A program made the position numbers and the translations under genes. The notes beneath the pieces were generated by a model, which saw only the letters and a list, made by a program, of their open reading frames with translations, was not told where the DNA came from and did no database searches. A stretch of 64,000 nucleotides of DNA from Flavobacteriales bacterium UBA6693 (GTDB lineage: Bacteria; Bacteroidota; Bacteroidia; Flavobacteriales; Weeksellaceae): positions 1 to 64,000 of the forward strand of contig DKJL01000007.1 in assembly GCA_002454815.1 (NCBI GenBank). Reading direction: 5' to 3'. Each line of letters starts with the position of its first letter. The first letter of the stretch is position 1. Below, one piece after another: positions 51,099 to 60,088 of this stretch.

Positions 51099-52301
51099 TT
51101 ATAAGATGCCAACCCGCACCAGGCAGTTGCGCATTTTTTGGTAAGTTTGTTCGATGTCATGATCCAGCCCGACCGACATCCGGATTAAGCCGGGAGAAAG
51201 ACCCATTTCTACCTGCTCGTCTGCCGGTATTTCGGAAGAAGTAGAAGTTCCGGAGGCGGAAAAAAGAGTTTTGTAGAAACCGAGACTTACCGCCAGATAA
51301 CCAAGATTTTCATCCTGCATCAATTCCATCAACTCGTTAGCTTTTTCTACTGTTTTCACATCCAGCGCCAAAAGTCCGCCAAAACCGTAGTTGCCCATCA
51401 TCATGCTGCGAAAGAGTTCATGCTGCGGGTGGCTCTTCAAACCCGGATATTTTACTGTGAGGCCTTCTTTTTCAAATTGCTCCGCCAGATAAAGCGCGTT
51501 TTCGCTGTGTTTCTTCATTCTTATTGGCAGCGTCCGCATATTTTTCAGAATACTGGCGGCACGAAGGCTGTCAAGTGTCGGTCCGAGCAACATGCACGCC
51601 CCGGAGTTCACGTCTTTTAATTCATTAATGAAATCGCTGGAAGCGCACACCACGCCTGCGACGGCATCGCTGCTTCCGTTGATAAATTTTGTTAAACTGT
51701 GAATGGTAATATCCGTACCCAGCATCTGAGGTGCGATGGAAAGAGGAGAAAAGGTATTGTCGACCACCAGTTTCAAACCGTGTTTTTTTGCCAGCGCTGA
51801 GAGAGCACGAAGATCAGCGACCTCGAGCAACGGATTACTGACCGTTTCGCAAAACAGAACTTTGGTTTGCGGCTGAATGGCTGCCTCAACCGCTTTTAGA
51901 TCGGTAATATTGACGAAATCCGTCTCAATCTGCAGGCCCGGCATAAAGTTTTTCATAAATGCATAAGTACCCCCATAAATTGTTCGGCTGGCAACGATAT
52001 GATTGCCGCTTTTGCACAATTGTAAAAGGGTGGAAGTGATAGCGCCCATACCCGAAGCGGTTACATTCGCGTTTTCGGTTCCTTCCATTTGAGCCAGTGC
52101 AGCGGCAAGATAAAGGTTGCTTGGTGAGGAGTGCCGTGAATACAGATAGCATCCGTCGGTATTTCCGTCGAAAGTGTCCGCCATCGTTTTGGCGGATAAA
52201 AAAGTATAAGTGGAACTGTCGGAAATAGAGGGATTCACGCCACCGAATTCGCCGAAAAACTGTAGGTTCTGAATATTTTCTGCTCCGTCAAAATCTTGCA
52301 T
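51099..52301 (-). CDS. Cys/Met-metabolism PLP enzyme, methionine gamma-lyase type
   Basis: 400 residues. The PLP lysine is in ITIHSLTKFINGSSDAVAGV (about 214). The N-terminal FLSAKTMADTFDGNTDGCYL and the YSRHSSPSNLYLAAAL segment place it with methionine gamma-lyase and O-acylhomoserine sulfhydrylase relatives, and it differs clearly from the cystathionine synthase at 25.9-27.0 kb. The gene diverges from an Lrp/AsnC regulator, a common layout for methionine or branched amino-acid breakdown. The exact reaction is uncertain. Confidence 0.8.
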   Translation of the reverse strand: MQDFDGAENIQNLQFFGEFGGVNPSISDSSTYTFLSAKTMADTFDGNTDGCYLYSRHSSPSNLYLAAALAQMEGTENANVTASGMGAITSTLLQLCKSGNHIVASRTIYGGTYAFMKNFMPGLQIETDFVNITDLKAVEAAIQPQTKVLFCETVSNPLLEVADLRALSALAKKHGLKLVVDNTFSPLSIAPQMLGTDITIHSLTKFINGSSDAVAGVVCASSDFINELKDVNSGACMLLGPTLDSLRAASILKNMRTLPIRMKKHSENALYLAEQFEKEGLTVKYPGLKSHPQHELFRSMMMGNYGFGGLLALDVKTVEKANELMELMQDENLGYLAVSLGFYKTLFSASGTSTSSEIPADEQVEMGLSPGLIRMSVGLDHDIEQTYQKMRNCLVRVGIL

Positions 52302-52388
52302 AATGTAATTTTAAACATTAAAAATGCAGCAATTCCAACTAATAAACAAGTAGGCCCGGCAAATACAGAAAATATGATGGCCGATTTA

Positions 52389-52396
52389 TATTTTTG
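52389..52396 (+). promoter_or_regulatory. -7 element of the Lrp gene
   Basis: TATTTTTG, a perfect TAnnTTTG, in the 153-base region shared with the divergent lyase gene. Confidence 0.45.
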
Positions 52397-52454
52397 TAGA
52401 TTTATATTTTATTCTGAATATTCGCTGCTGCGTTTCACCGAAAAATAATCACCG

Positions 52455-52919
52455 ATGATGGATTCCAAAGACCGCGCCCTGCTTTTGTCATTACAAAATG
52501 ATTCCAAAAAAACCACAAAACAGCTGGCATACGAGTTGAACCTCTCAGTGACCGCGGTATTTGAGCGCATCAAGAAGCTGGAAAAACAGCAGATAATTTC
52601 GCGCTACGTCGCGTTGGTGGATAAAACGCGGCTGCAGCGCAGCTTCATTGTTTTATGCCATGTGAAATTGGTACAGCACCGCAAAGAATACATCGGTCAG
52701 TTTGAAAAAGAAATTACGCAGTTCCCTGAAGTGCTGGAATGTTTCCACGTCTCCGGCGACTATGATTATATCCTGAAGATCTGCGTGCGGGATATCGCAG
52801 AATACCGTGACTTTATGGTCAGTAAACTGACAAATCTACAGCATATTGCAAGCACCCAGAGTTCTTTTATGATAAAAGAAGTGAAGAATTCTACGGTAAT
52901 CGAGCCCGGCGATGCGTAG
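52455..52919 (+). CDS. Lrp/AsnC family transcriptional regulator
   Basis: 154 residues. The N-terminal helix-turn-helix (LLSLQNDSKKTTKQLAYELN, then VTAVFERIKKLEKQQIISRY) is followed by the RAM ligand-binding domain with ECFHVSGDYDYILKICVRD. It probably senses an amino acid and controls the divergent PLP-lyase gene; both points are inferred. A second ATG three bases downstream is possible. Confidence 0.92.
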   Translation: MMDSKDRALLLSLQNDSKKTTKQLAYELNLSVTAVFERIKKLEKQQIISRYVALVDKTRLQRSFIVLCHVKLVQHRKEYIGQFEKEITQFPEVLECFHVSGDYDYILKICVRDIAEYRDFMVSKLTNLQHIASTQSSFMIKEVKNSTVIEPGDA

Positions 52920-52920
52920 C

Positions 52921-53559
52921 TTACTTCGTCATGAATTCCATTAAATCCATATAATTTTTCTGGTTCACGCTGTGTCCGCTCATATACTCGCGGAAGGAAA
53001 AGTAAGCGCCGAGGTCATAAAGCAGATCTGCAGCTTTGCGTCCCCATTCCAGCGGAATGATAGGATCTTCGGTGCCGTGCGAAATAAAGAAACGAAGTTT
53101 CTCGATTTTCTTTTTGTCGGTCACGATGTCGGTCAGAAGTTTTTCCTCGGGATAGCAGCTGAGGCAGGCAACTTTTGAAAACAGGTCGGGGTGCTGAAGT
53201 GCCAGCGCATAACTGAGGATTCCGCCTTGGGAAAATCCAGCCAAATGGGTTTTGTTTTCAGTCAGGCCATACTTATTGGTAATGGCCATAATATTCTCGG
53301 TAATATGTTGCAGGGATTCCTTGGCCTGTGGCACATCAATGCGGTTTTCCTGATTCATCAAATCGATATCATACCACGAAAAGCCCTCCCAGGCAGATTT
53401 CAGCGGGGCGCGAAAGCTGACGATGAGCCAGTCTTCCGGCAAGGTGGGGGCAAAATTGAACAAATCCTGTTCGTTGCTGCCGTACCCGTGAAGCAAAACA
53501 AGTAATGGCGTTGACGGTGTGATATTTTGTGGTTCGCGAACGAGATATTTTAATTCCAT
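52921..53559 (-). CDS. Alpha/beta hydrolase, carboxylesterase/phospholipase type
   Basis: Cytoplasmic serine hydrolase of 212 residues. LLVLLHGYGSNEQDLFNFAP is the oxyanion region, the nucleophile is in HLAGFSQGGILSYAL, the Asp in SHGTEDPIIP and the His in YMSGHSVN. Related to the acyl-protein thioesterase/YpfH group. Substrate unknown. Confidence 0.9.
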   Translation of the reverse strand: MELKYLVREPQNITPSTPLLVLLHGYGSNEQDLFNFAPTLPEDWLIVSFRAPLKSAWEGFSWYDIDLMNQENRIDVPQAKESLQHITENIMAITNKYGLTENKTHLAGFSQGGILSYALALQHPDLFSKVACLSCYPEEKLLTDIVTDKKKIEKLRFFISHGTEDPIIPLEWGRKAADLLYDLGAYFSFREYMSGHSVNQKNYMDLMEFMTK

Positions 53560-53629
53560 ACTGCAAATATAGGAATTTGGGAAGGTTTAATTTTTAATTA
53601 TTGAAAGCTGAGCGCCTGCTTTGTCGATG

Positions 53630-53775
53630 AAAATTGTATTACGTGCGCGAACTGCGTGAGGGCGGAGCCGGAAATCCCGTACCGCCCTGGCGGACGGAAT
53701 TGCAGGCGCAGACCGGCCGCCACGGCGGAGTGAGGCGCGAGCGCAGCGAGCCCTGAGGGGAAAAGTGGGGGACAC
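53630..53775. other. GC-rich intergenic island
   Basis: About 145 bases far richer in G and C than anything around it, with several inverted repeats, for example AGGGCGG (53659-53665) with CCGCCCT (53682-53688) and the segment gcgagcgcagcgagccctga. Frames across it are low-complexity (Arg/Ala/Pro) and look non-coding. It may be a dispersed repeat element or structured RNA. Confidence 0.55.
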
Positions 53776-53810
53776 GCCCAAAAAAAGAAAAAAGCCGCCT
53801 CAACTGCAAC

Positions 53811-53836
53811 AAAAAACCGGACGCGCAGGCCCGGTT
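53811..53836 (-). terminator. Terminator of the desaturase gene
   Basis: On the minus strand AACCGG (53836-53831), a ten-base loop, CCGGTT (53820-53815), then further T. Confidence 0.7.
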
Positions 53837-53843
53837 CTGGATA

Positions 53844-54596
53844 TTAATGATCGCGCGTGACTTTTGCCACAGGCTTGAGTTGTATTAATTTCATACGGTC
53901 CAGCAAAACCATGATGTAATAGGTGACATCGATCTCGTGCCATCTCACGCCCCCGAAATTGGCGCGGCCGCCGTGACGGTGGTGGTTGTTGTGGTAGCCT
54001 TCGCCCATCATGAGCCAATCGAATCGGAAGAGGTTCTTGGAGGTGTCGGAAACTTTGAAGTTGGTATATCCGTAGATATGCCCAAACCAATTGATAATCA
54101 CGCCGTGGATGGGCGCCATCATATACGCTACAGGCAGTAGCAGCCACTGCCACCACGCCGTCGCGAAAAAGTAAAAGAAAACGGTATACGCGACGCCCCA
54201 GGCCAGACGCGAACCCCAGGAGCTGGCGAACTTATCGAACGCTTCCCACTGCGGAACATTTTTGGTGAATTTTTCCTCGATTTTTGCTTTCTGCGAATTG
54301 ATGTCGGCGTAGATTTTCTTGGTCCTCCACATCATAGTGAAAAGGTTGGAATCGTATTTCGGTGAGTGCGGATCCTTTTCGGTATCAGCAAATGCGTGGT
54401 GCATGCGGTGCATAACCCCGTAGCCATAAGCGGAAAGATAGTTGGAGCCTTGCGTAACCCACGTTAAAACATAACACAGCTTTTCGCCGAATTTCGACAT
54501 TTTGAAAGACTGATGCGCTGCGTACCGGTGCAGGAAAAAAGTCTGGAAAAAAAGTCCTGAATACCACAGAACGATGATGAATATTACTATAACCAT
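53844..54596 (-). CDS. Fatty acid (acyl-CoA) desaturase
   Basis: Membrane di-iron enzyme that introduces a double bond into fatty acyl chains. 250 residues from the ATG at 54596 (MVIVIFIIVLWYSG); the frame extends 24 codons upstream but those are less typical. The three histidine boxes are HRYAAH (23-28), HRMHH (63-67) and HNNHH near 200. Hydrophobic spans lie at about 3-22, 40-60 and 130-170. Likely used for membrane fluidity. Confidence 0.93.
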   Translation of the reverse strand: MVIVIFIIVLWYSGLFFQTFFLHRYAAHQSFKMSKFGEKLCYVLTWVTQGSNYLSAYGYGVMHRMHHAFADTEKDPHSPKYDSNLFTMMWRTKKIYADINSQKAKIEEKFTKNVPQWEAFDKFASSWGSRLAWGVAYTVFFYFFATAWWQWLLLPVAYMMAPIHGVIINWFGHIYGYTNFKVSDTSKNLFRFDWLMMGEGYHNNHHRHGGRANFGGVRWHEIDVTYYIMVLLDRMKLIQLKPVAKVTRDH

Positions 54597-54704
54597 TGAT
54601 GTAAAATATATAATGCAAATATACGCGGATATTATATAGCAGAAAAGCCGAAAAAGTCCGGCTTTCACAATAAAATGTTAATTTAAAGTCTGTTTGGGAT
54701 GATT

Positions 54705-56000
54705 TTAAACAGTTTTTACAATAAAGTAATTTTTCTTGCCTTTTTGAATTAATAAAAATTTGCCGTCGATCAAATCAGTTTCAGAAACTTCGAAGGTATC
54801 GTTCACTTTTACTTTGTTGATGGAAATGGAGTTGCCGGACAACTCGCGGCGCGCTTCCCCTTTTGATTTCAGGAAATTAGATTTCTCCGAAATAAGGTCG
54901 ATAATGTTGCTGCCCAGAACTTCGGCCCGCGCGATTTCTTTCTGCGGTACACCGTCGAAAATCTCCAGAAATGTCGCTTCGTCAAGCTGTACCAGATCTT
55001 CGGCCGTAGAGCGCCCGAATAGAATTTCAGAAGCTTTCAGCGCTTTTTCATATTCTTCGCGGTTGTGTACCCAAACGGTAACTTCTTCGGCTAATTTTTT
55101 TTGAAGTTTGCGCTCGTGAGGTGCGGTCTGGTGCTCCGCGATCAGCGCTTCGATTTCTTCTTTGCTCAGAAAAGTGTAGAATTTAATGAAACGTTCGGCG
55201 TCGGCATCAGTAGCGTTGAGCCAGAATTGATAAAAGCGGTACGGCGAAGTCCGTTTTGCATCCAGCCAGTAGTTTTCGCCACTTTCAGATTTTCCGAATT
55301 TGGAGCCGTCGGCTTTGGTGATCAGAGGAACAGTGAGTGCGAACGCTTCTCCCTGTACTTTTCGCCGTATGAGTTCGGTACCGGTGGTAATGTTTCCCCA
55401 TTGGTCCGAACCGCCCATCTGAAGGCGCACATTTTTAGTTTTATAAAGATGCAGGAAATCAAACCCCTGCAGCAGTTGATAGGTGAATTCGGTAAAGCTC
55501 ATGCCGTCTGCGCCGCCTTCGCCGGTGAATCTGCGCTTTACAGAATCTTTGGCCATCATATAGTTTACCGTAATGTTTTTCCCGATATCGCGGATGAAAT
55601 CCAGGAAAGAAACTTCCTTCATCCAGTCATAATTATTGACGAGTTCGGCGCGGTTGGGTTCGGTACCCTCAAAATCGAGGAAGCGGGAAAGCTGGTCTTG
55701 CAGACACTTTACATAATGGTTCAGCGTTTCCTCGTCCAGCGCATTTCGCTCACTGGATTTTCCGGACGGGTCGCCGATCATGCCGGTAGCGCCGCCCACA
55801 AGTGCGATGGGTTTGTGGCCGTGCTGCTGGAAATGGGCGAGCACTTTGATGGGAATCAGGCTGCCGATATGCAGAGAGTCAGCCGTGGGATCGAAACCGA
55901 TATATCCTGTTGTCATCGTCTTATCGAGTTGTTCATCGGTGCCGGGCATCATGTCGGCAAAAAGGCCGCGCCACTTTAGTTCTTCAATAAAAGGATTCAT
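54705..56000 (-). CDS. tyrS: Tyrosyl-tRNA synthetase
   Basis: Charges tRNA-Tyr. 431 residues from the ATG at 56000 (MNPFIEELKWRGLF); a TTG eight codons upstream is less likely. HIGS is at 44-47, FGKS in KADGSKFGKSESG is the KMSKS counterpart, and FTYQLLQGFDFLHLY with MGGSDQWGNI forms the tyrosine site. The C-terminal S4-like RNA-binding domain ends the protein. Confidence 0.96.
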   Translation of the reverse strand: MNPFIEELKWRGLFADMMPGTDEQLDKTMTTGYIGFDPTADSLHIGSLIPIKVLAHFQQHGHKPIALVGGATGMIGDPSGKSSERNALDEETLNHYVKCLQDQLSRFLDFEGTEPNRAELVNNYDWMKEVSFLDFIRDIGKNITVNYMMAKDSVKRRFTGEGGADGMSFTEFTYQLLQGFDFLHLYKTKNVRLQMGGSDQWGNITTGTELIRRKVQGEAFALTVPLITKADGSKFGKSESGENYWLDAKRTSPYRFYQFWLNATDADAERFIKFYTFLSKEEIEALIAEHQTAPHERKLQKKLAEEVTVWVHNREEYEKALKASEILFGRSTAEDLVQLDEATFLEIFDGVPQKEIARAEVLGSNIIDLISEKSNFLKSKGEARRELSGNSISINKVKVNDTFEVSETDLIDGKFLLIQKGKKNYFIVKTV

Positions 56001-56167
56001 TTTTTCTAAATTTTTAAGCGACAAAGGTAAGTCTTTTGCTCTTATTAGCCGGACAAAAGACGCTTCACGGCTCGCTTCCCATTACCTTTTCCCTGCAAAA
56101 GCGTTAACTTGTATATTTTGGTATCTTTTTTTCTAGCTTTAATGTTTAAATATTTATTTCCTCAGGT

Positions 56168-57106
56168 TTGAATTACAACTTTATTAATAAGCAAACGAAT
56201 AAAAAGTGGATCATCATCTACGGCGCTGTGGCCGCGGTACTTATCGCGGTGTATTATGTGGTGAATCTGCACTTATTCACTTCCTGGGAACGCTACATTC
56301 CATTTGTGCGCAAACTGAGTTTAAGCTTATTTCTCATCTCCACCATTTTTCTCATCAGCAAATTGATGGAGAAGCTTATTTATAACCAAAACCATCTCGA
56401 GGGAGACCGCTATAATCTGCTGCGGATTGTGCGTTTTCTTTCCCTTATATTCAGTTTGATCGTTGCTGCGTCTTTTCTTTTTCAAAATTTATATGCGGCG
56501 GCGGTCAGTTTTGGTTTAATTTCACTTGTGCTGGGTTTCGCTTTGCAGGCACCGATCACGTCTTTAATCGCCTGGATTTATTTAATTTTTCGCCGGTCTT
56601 ATTTAGTCGGCGACCGTATTCAGATCAAGGGATTTCGTGGCGACGTGGTCGAAATTAATTATCTCGATACTTCGATTCTCGAGTGCAGTGGCGATTATCT
56701 GGGCAACGACCGCCGTAGTGGCCGCACCATCCGTTTTCCCAACAGCCTGATTTTACGCGAAGAAGTCATCAATTATTCCGGGCCACAACTTCCTTTTATT
56801 TGGAATGAAACGGCAATTCAAATCGCTTTTTCCAGCGATCTTAATTTTGTAGAGAAATGCCTGCTGGAAGCTGAACGCAGAGATTTTGAGGAGAAATATC
56901 CCATTTATGGACGGCAGCAGCACAAGCGTTGGGAAGCCACCGTTTATTTCCGCAACAGCGCCTATGCCTGGATGGAAGCCGTAATTTCTTATCCTGTAAA
57001 ACCCAAAGACACTACTGGCAGACGCACGCGCATTCTGAAACACGCCCTGCCTTTACTCAACAGCGCGCCGGATAAAGTACAGTTTCCGGAGGGCGCGATG
57101 CGGTAA
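56168..57106 (+). CDS. MscS-family mechanosensitive channel
   Basis: A pore opened by membrane tension, in the inner membrane. 312 residues, with spans at about 14-35, 47-65 and 85-108; the pore-lining helix includes LYAAAVSFGLISLVLGFALQ. The beta domain follows with YLVGDRIQIKGFRGDVVEIN and GRTIRFPNS. The only start upstream of the first span is TTG at 56168; an ATG just before it (56141) reads nine codons and stops in another frame. Confidence 0.85.
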   Translation: MNYNFINKQTNKKWIIIYGAVAAVLIAVYYVVNLHLFTSWERYIPFVRKLSLSLFLISTIFLISKLMEKLIYNQNHLEGDRYNLLRIVRFLSLIFSLIVAASFLFQNLYAAAVSFGLISLVLGFALQAPITSLIAWIYLIFRRSYLVGDRIQIKGFRGDVVEINYLDTSILECSGDYLGNDRRSGRTIRFPNSLILREEVINYSGPQLPFIWNETAIQIAFSSDLNFVEKCLLEAERRDFEEKYPIYGRQQHKRWEATVYFRNSAYAWMEAVISYPVKPKDTTGRRTRILKHALPLLNSAPDKVQFPEGAMR

Positions 57107-57172
57107 GCTTGGGCTGTATTAAGTACTTCAAAATCAGTTTCATTAATTCAACAATATTCAATTTTATTTCAG

Positions 57173-57180
57173 TAATTTTG
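57173..57180 (+). promoter_or_regulatory. -7 element of the J-domain/KTSC gene
   Basis: TAATTTTG, a perfect TAnnTTTG directly followed by caccccg. The leader of about 75 bases opens with a G/C-rich hairpin (57179-57210). Confidence 0.6.
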
Positions 57181-57260
57181 CACCCCGAAAAAGTCGGTGT
57201 GGGGTTGCGCTAAAAACGAGCAGAACATTCAACATGCCTTTTTGACTTAAATTATCTGTT

Positions 57261-57707
57261 ATGAAAAGAATTGGTGAACACAGAAAACTCCTTGGCGTCG
57301 ATAAAACGGCGACGTTGAAAGACTTGAAATTAATCTACCGAAATACGATGAAAGAGGCGCATCCGGATAAATTTGTGGACGACGAAGCCGGCAAACTGGA
57401 AGCGGAGGAGAAAAGCAAATCCGTGATCGAGGCGTATCATTTTTTGGTAAGTATAAACCCGGAGACGCAGGAAAAATATAAAGAAGAATACACAGAAACG
57501 ATCTCAAAATCGATGATTCAGGATTTTTATTATGAAAAATCGATACTCAAAGTGCAGCATGTGAACGGTAAAATGTACGAGTATATCGGCGTGCCGCGCA
57601 ACACGTACATCAAAATGGTGAATGCGGATTCTCCAAGCCGTTTCGCGCGGAGACACATCTACGGAAGCTACGTTTACCGCAAGAACGGTGAAGCGATGGA
57701 AAATTAA
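57261..57707 (+). CDS. J-domain plus KTSC-domain protein
   Basis: 148 residues. Residues 1-70 are a J domain with HPD in MKEAHPDKFVDD, without the following Gly/Phe region. The C-terminal part, KSILKVQHVNGKMYEYIGVP and RFARRHIYGSYVYRK, is the KTSC domain (named for a Lys-Thr-Ser-Cys-like region), implicated in nucleic-acid or small-ligand binding. The role of the combination is unknown. Confidence 0.88.
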   Translation: MKRIGEHRKLLGVDKTATLKDLKLIYRNTMKEAHPDKFVDDEAGKLEAEEKSKSVIEAYHFLVSINPETQEKYKEEYTETISKSMIQDFYYEKSILKVQHVNGKMYEYIGVPRNTYIKMVNADSPSRFARRHIYGSYVYRKNGEAMEN

Positions 57708-57733
57708 TTATCTCAGATTTATTAAAAATAATA

Positions 57734-57770
57734 AAAAGCACGAGTTTCTTGGAAGTCGTGCTTTTCTTTT
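57734..57770. terminator. Terminator of the J-domain/KTSC gene
   Basis: A 10-bp stem (57734-57743 with 57756-57765), a 12-base loop, then a T-rich run. An A tract on the left lets it act on the minus strand too, behind the oxidoreductase gene. Confidence 0.8.
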
Positions 57771-57858
57771 CTTTGAAAGTTTCTAAAAATTAAATATAAT
57801 AGACAAAGCTTCTAAAAAAGCACTGTTGCTCGTTCTCTCACTATACATTCAGGGGGCG

Positions 57859-58920
57859 TCAGCTCAAATCCACCACTTTCCTTTCTTTGGCGCTTGTTAA
57901 TGCCGCTTCAATAAGCTTCATATTCTGAATGATTTCCGAACCGGGCGAGGGCACATTTTGGCCAAAAACGATGTGTTCGTAGATGTCACCGTAATACTGC
58001 ATATAATCTCCGGCATCGCTGGCGGTCTGCATCCTTACAAACTCCGTTTCGCGCTTCACGTAATTCAGGATTCCGTCGGGCTCGGGCAGCGGTTTTGTCC
58101 AGATTTCGTTAAAAGCAGGAATCGCGCCGGCCACCAGTTCTTCTTCCTGAGTATCGCTCCTCTGCTGCAAAAAACTACCGTTGGTTCCGTGAAGAATATA
58201 AGCTTGGTGTGCTTCTTTGCTGAAAACGGACGATTTTAGACGGACGCGCAGATTATTTTTGTAGTAAAGAAGCAGTTCGAAATAGTCATTTGCAAACGCT
58301 TCACCCTTCATGGAAAAGATATCGGCAAAAATTTTTTCGGGAAAACCAAACAGCTGCGTCGCTTGGTCGATAAGATGTGCGCCGAGGTCGTGCAGCGCGC
58401 CGGAGCCGGGAAGATTGGGATTTTCCTTATGCATTTTTGTTCCCGGTTGGGGCCGGAAGCGGTCGAACCGAATTTCCACTTCTTTCAATGTGCCGAGTTT
58501 TCCTACGTCAATAATTTTTTTCACCTGCAGAAAATCGCGGTCAAAGCGACGATTTTGATAGACACTCAGAAAAACATTTTTCTCTTCTGCCAACCTCACA
58601 AGTTCTTCTGCTTCTGCCACATTTACCGTAAAAGGTTTTTCAACGATCACATTTTTTCCCACTTCCAGCGCCATTTTAGCATAATCGAAATGGGTCTGCA
58701 CCGGTGTATTTACGACAACCAATTCAATATCAGCTTCTTGTAGCATTTCGGCAACGGAGCGGAAAATTTTCGTATCGGGGTAGTTCAGTTTCGATTCTTC
58801 ACCGGACCGTTCAACGACCGCCGACATGAAAAAACCCGGATGCTCTTTCAGAAAGGGGGCATGAAAAACTTTTCCACTCATGCCGAAAGCGCACACACCA
58901 ACTTTTACCAATTGCATCAT
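57859..58920 (-). CDS. Gfo/Idh/MocA family NAD(P)-dependent oxidoreductase
   Basis: 353 residues. The Rossmann N-terminal domain opens KVGVCAFGMSGKVFHAPFL, then NVIVEKPFTVNVAEAEELV with the EKP motif (catalytic Lys). The C-terminal sheet domain includes GSGALHDLGAHLIDQATQLF with the conserved D and H. Relatives oxidise sugars or inositols. Substrate unknown. Confidence 0.9.
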   Translation of the reverse strand: MMQLVKVGVCAFGMSGKVFHAPFLKEHPGFFMSAVVERSGEESKLNYPDTKIFRSVAEMLQEADIELVVVNTPVQTHFDYAKMALEVGKNVIVEKPFTVNVAEAEELVRLAEEKNVFLSVYQNRRFDRDFLQVKKIIDVGKLGTLKEVEIRFDRFRPQPGTKMHKENPNLPGSGALHDLGAHLIDQATQLFGFPEKIFADIFSMKGEAFANDYFELLLYYKNNLRVRLKSSVFSKEAHQAYILHGTNGSFLQQRSDTQEEELVAGAIPAFNEIWTKPLPEPDGILNYVKRETEFVRMQTASDAGDYMQYYGDIYEHIVFGQNVPSPGSEIIQNMKLIEAALTSAKERKVVDLS

Positions 58921-59151
58921 TCAATTTTTATAACAAATATATTTAAACCAAAATTAGTTTCTGTTGACTACTATTTAAATAAAATAAAGGTTCGGGTTTA
59001 TCAGTTTTTGTCTGAACGGAATTGTTTTTGTTAACGAAGTACAGCCGGAGCTCAGCACATTTCTGCGCTTCCGAATCATCGGCAAAAAATGAGTCAAAAA
59101 AAATATTTTTTACCAGTTATAAAGAACGCCCTGGAAACCGGCTTTTTTTTA

Positions 59152-59159
59152 TAACTTTG
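59152..59159 (+). promoter_or_regulatory. -7 element of the metal ABC operon
   Basis: TAACTTTG, a perfect TAnnTTTG, 17 bases before the first ATG. No clear Fur/Zur/MntR box was recognised around it. Confidence 0.55.
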
Positions 59160-59176
59160 AATTAAATGTTAGACGA

Positions 59177-60088
59177 ATGAAACAAATTATATTGATTGTG
59201 CTATTCAGCGTTTTTTTGCTGGGTTGCAAAGACACGAAAACCAGTGACGGCAAATTCCACATTGTTACCACCACTTCGATGATTACCGATTTGGTGAAAA
59301 ATATTGGCGGCGATAAAGTTTCCGTTGAAGGTTTGATGGGCGCCGGTGTCGATCCCCATCTTTATAAAGCCAGCGAAGGCGATGTTTCAAAACTTTCCAA
59401 TGCCGATATGATTCTTTACAGCGGACTGCACCTGGAAGGAAAATTGGTGGAGGTTTTTGAAAAGATGCAGCGTCAGAAAATTAGTACCGTTGCCGTCTCC
59501 GATGCGCTGGATAAAGAAGATCTGATTAGTTCCACACTATTTGCCTCCAATTATGATCCGCATATTTGGTTTAATGTTGCCAACTGGGAAAAAATTACGG
59601 TTTTTGTCGCTGAGCAACTGTCGGCTGCACAGCCGGAAAACGCGGCATATTTTAAAGCCAATGCCGACACTTATCTTGAAAAACTGAAAGCGCTGGAAAC
59701 AGAACTTCGGGCAGAAATAGAAACCTTACCGCAAGACAAACGCCGACTGGTAACGGCACACGATGCTTTTAATTATTTCGGAAAAGCCTATGGTTTCGAC
59801 GTGGTCGGTCTACAGGGGATATCCACCGCGACAGAAGCCGGCGTGCAGGATGTGCAGAAAACCGCGGCCTACATTATCGACCATAAAGTAAAAGCAGTCT
59901 TTATTGAAAGTTCGGTTCCCAAGCGTACGGTGGAAGCTTTGCAGGCAGCCGTAAATTCGAAAAAACACGATGTAACCATTGGCGGCACCCTTTTTTCCGA
60001 TGCGCTGGGAAATCCCGGAACGCCGGAAGGTACTTATATCGGGATGTTTAAATATAATGTTCACACCATAGTCAGCGCTTTAAAATAA
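59177..60088 (+). CDS. Metal ABC transporter, substrate-binding lipoprotein (ZnuA/MntA-type)
   Basis: 303 residues with lipobox LLGC (Cys17). A cluster A-I solute-binding protein for Mn, Zn or Fe. Metal-ligand segments are GVDPHLYKASEGD, NYDPHIWFNVANW, and VTAHDAFNYFGKAYGF with a late IESSVPKRTVEAL. The His-rich loop of Zn-specific ZnuA is absent, so Mn or Fe is at least as likely. Its stop shares one base with the next start (TAATG). Confidence 0.93.
   Translation: MKQIILIVLFSVFLLGCKDTKTSDGKFHIVTTTSMITDLVKNIGGDKVSVEGLMGAGVDPHLYKASEGDVSKLSNADMILYSGLHLEGKLVEVFEKMQRQKISTVAVSDALDKEDLISSTLFASNYDPHIWFNVANWEKITVFVAEQLSAAQPENAAYFKANADTYLEKLKALETELRAEIETLPQDKRRLVTAHDAFNYFGKAYGFDVVGLQGISTATEAGVQDVQKTAAYIIDHKVKAVFIESSVPKRTVEALQAAVNSKKHDVTIGGTLFSDALGNPGTPEGTYIGMFKYNVHTIVSALK

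Noticed and set aside
53587..53781. A 64-codon frame through the GC-rich island
   Set aside because: Arg/Ala/Pro-rich and repetitive; typical of non-coding GC-rich sequence.
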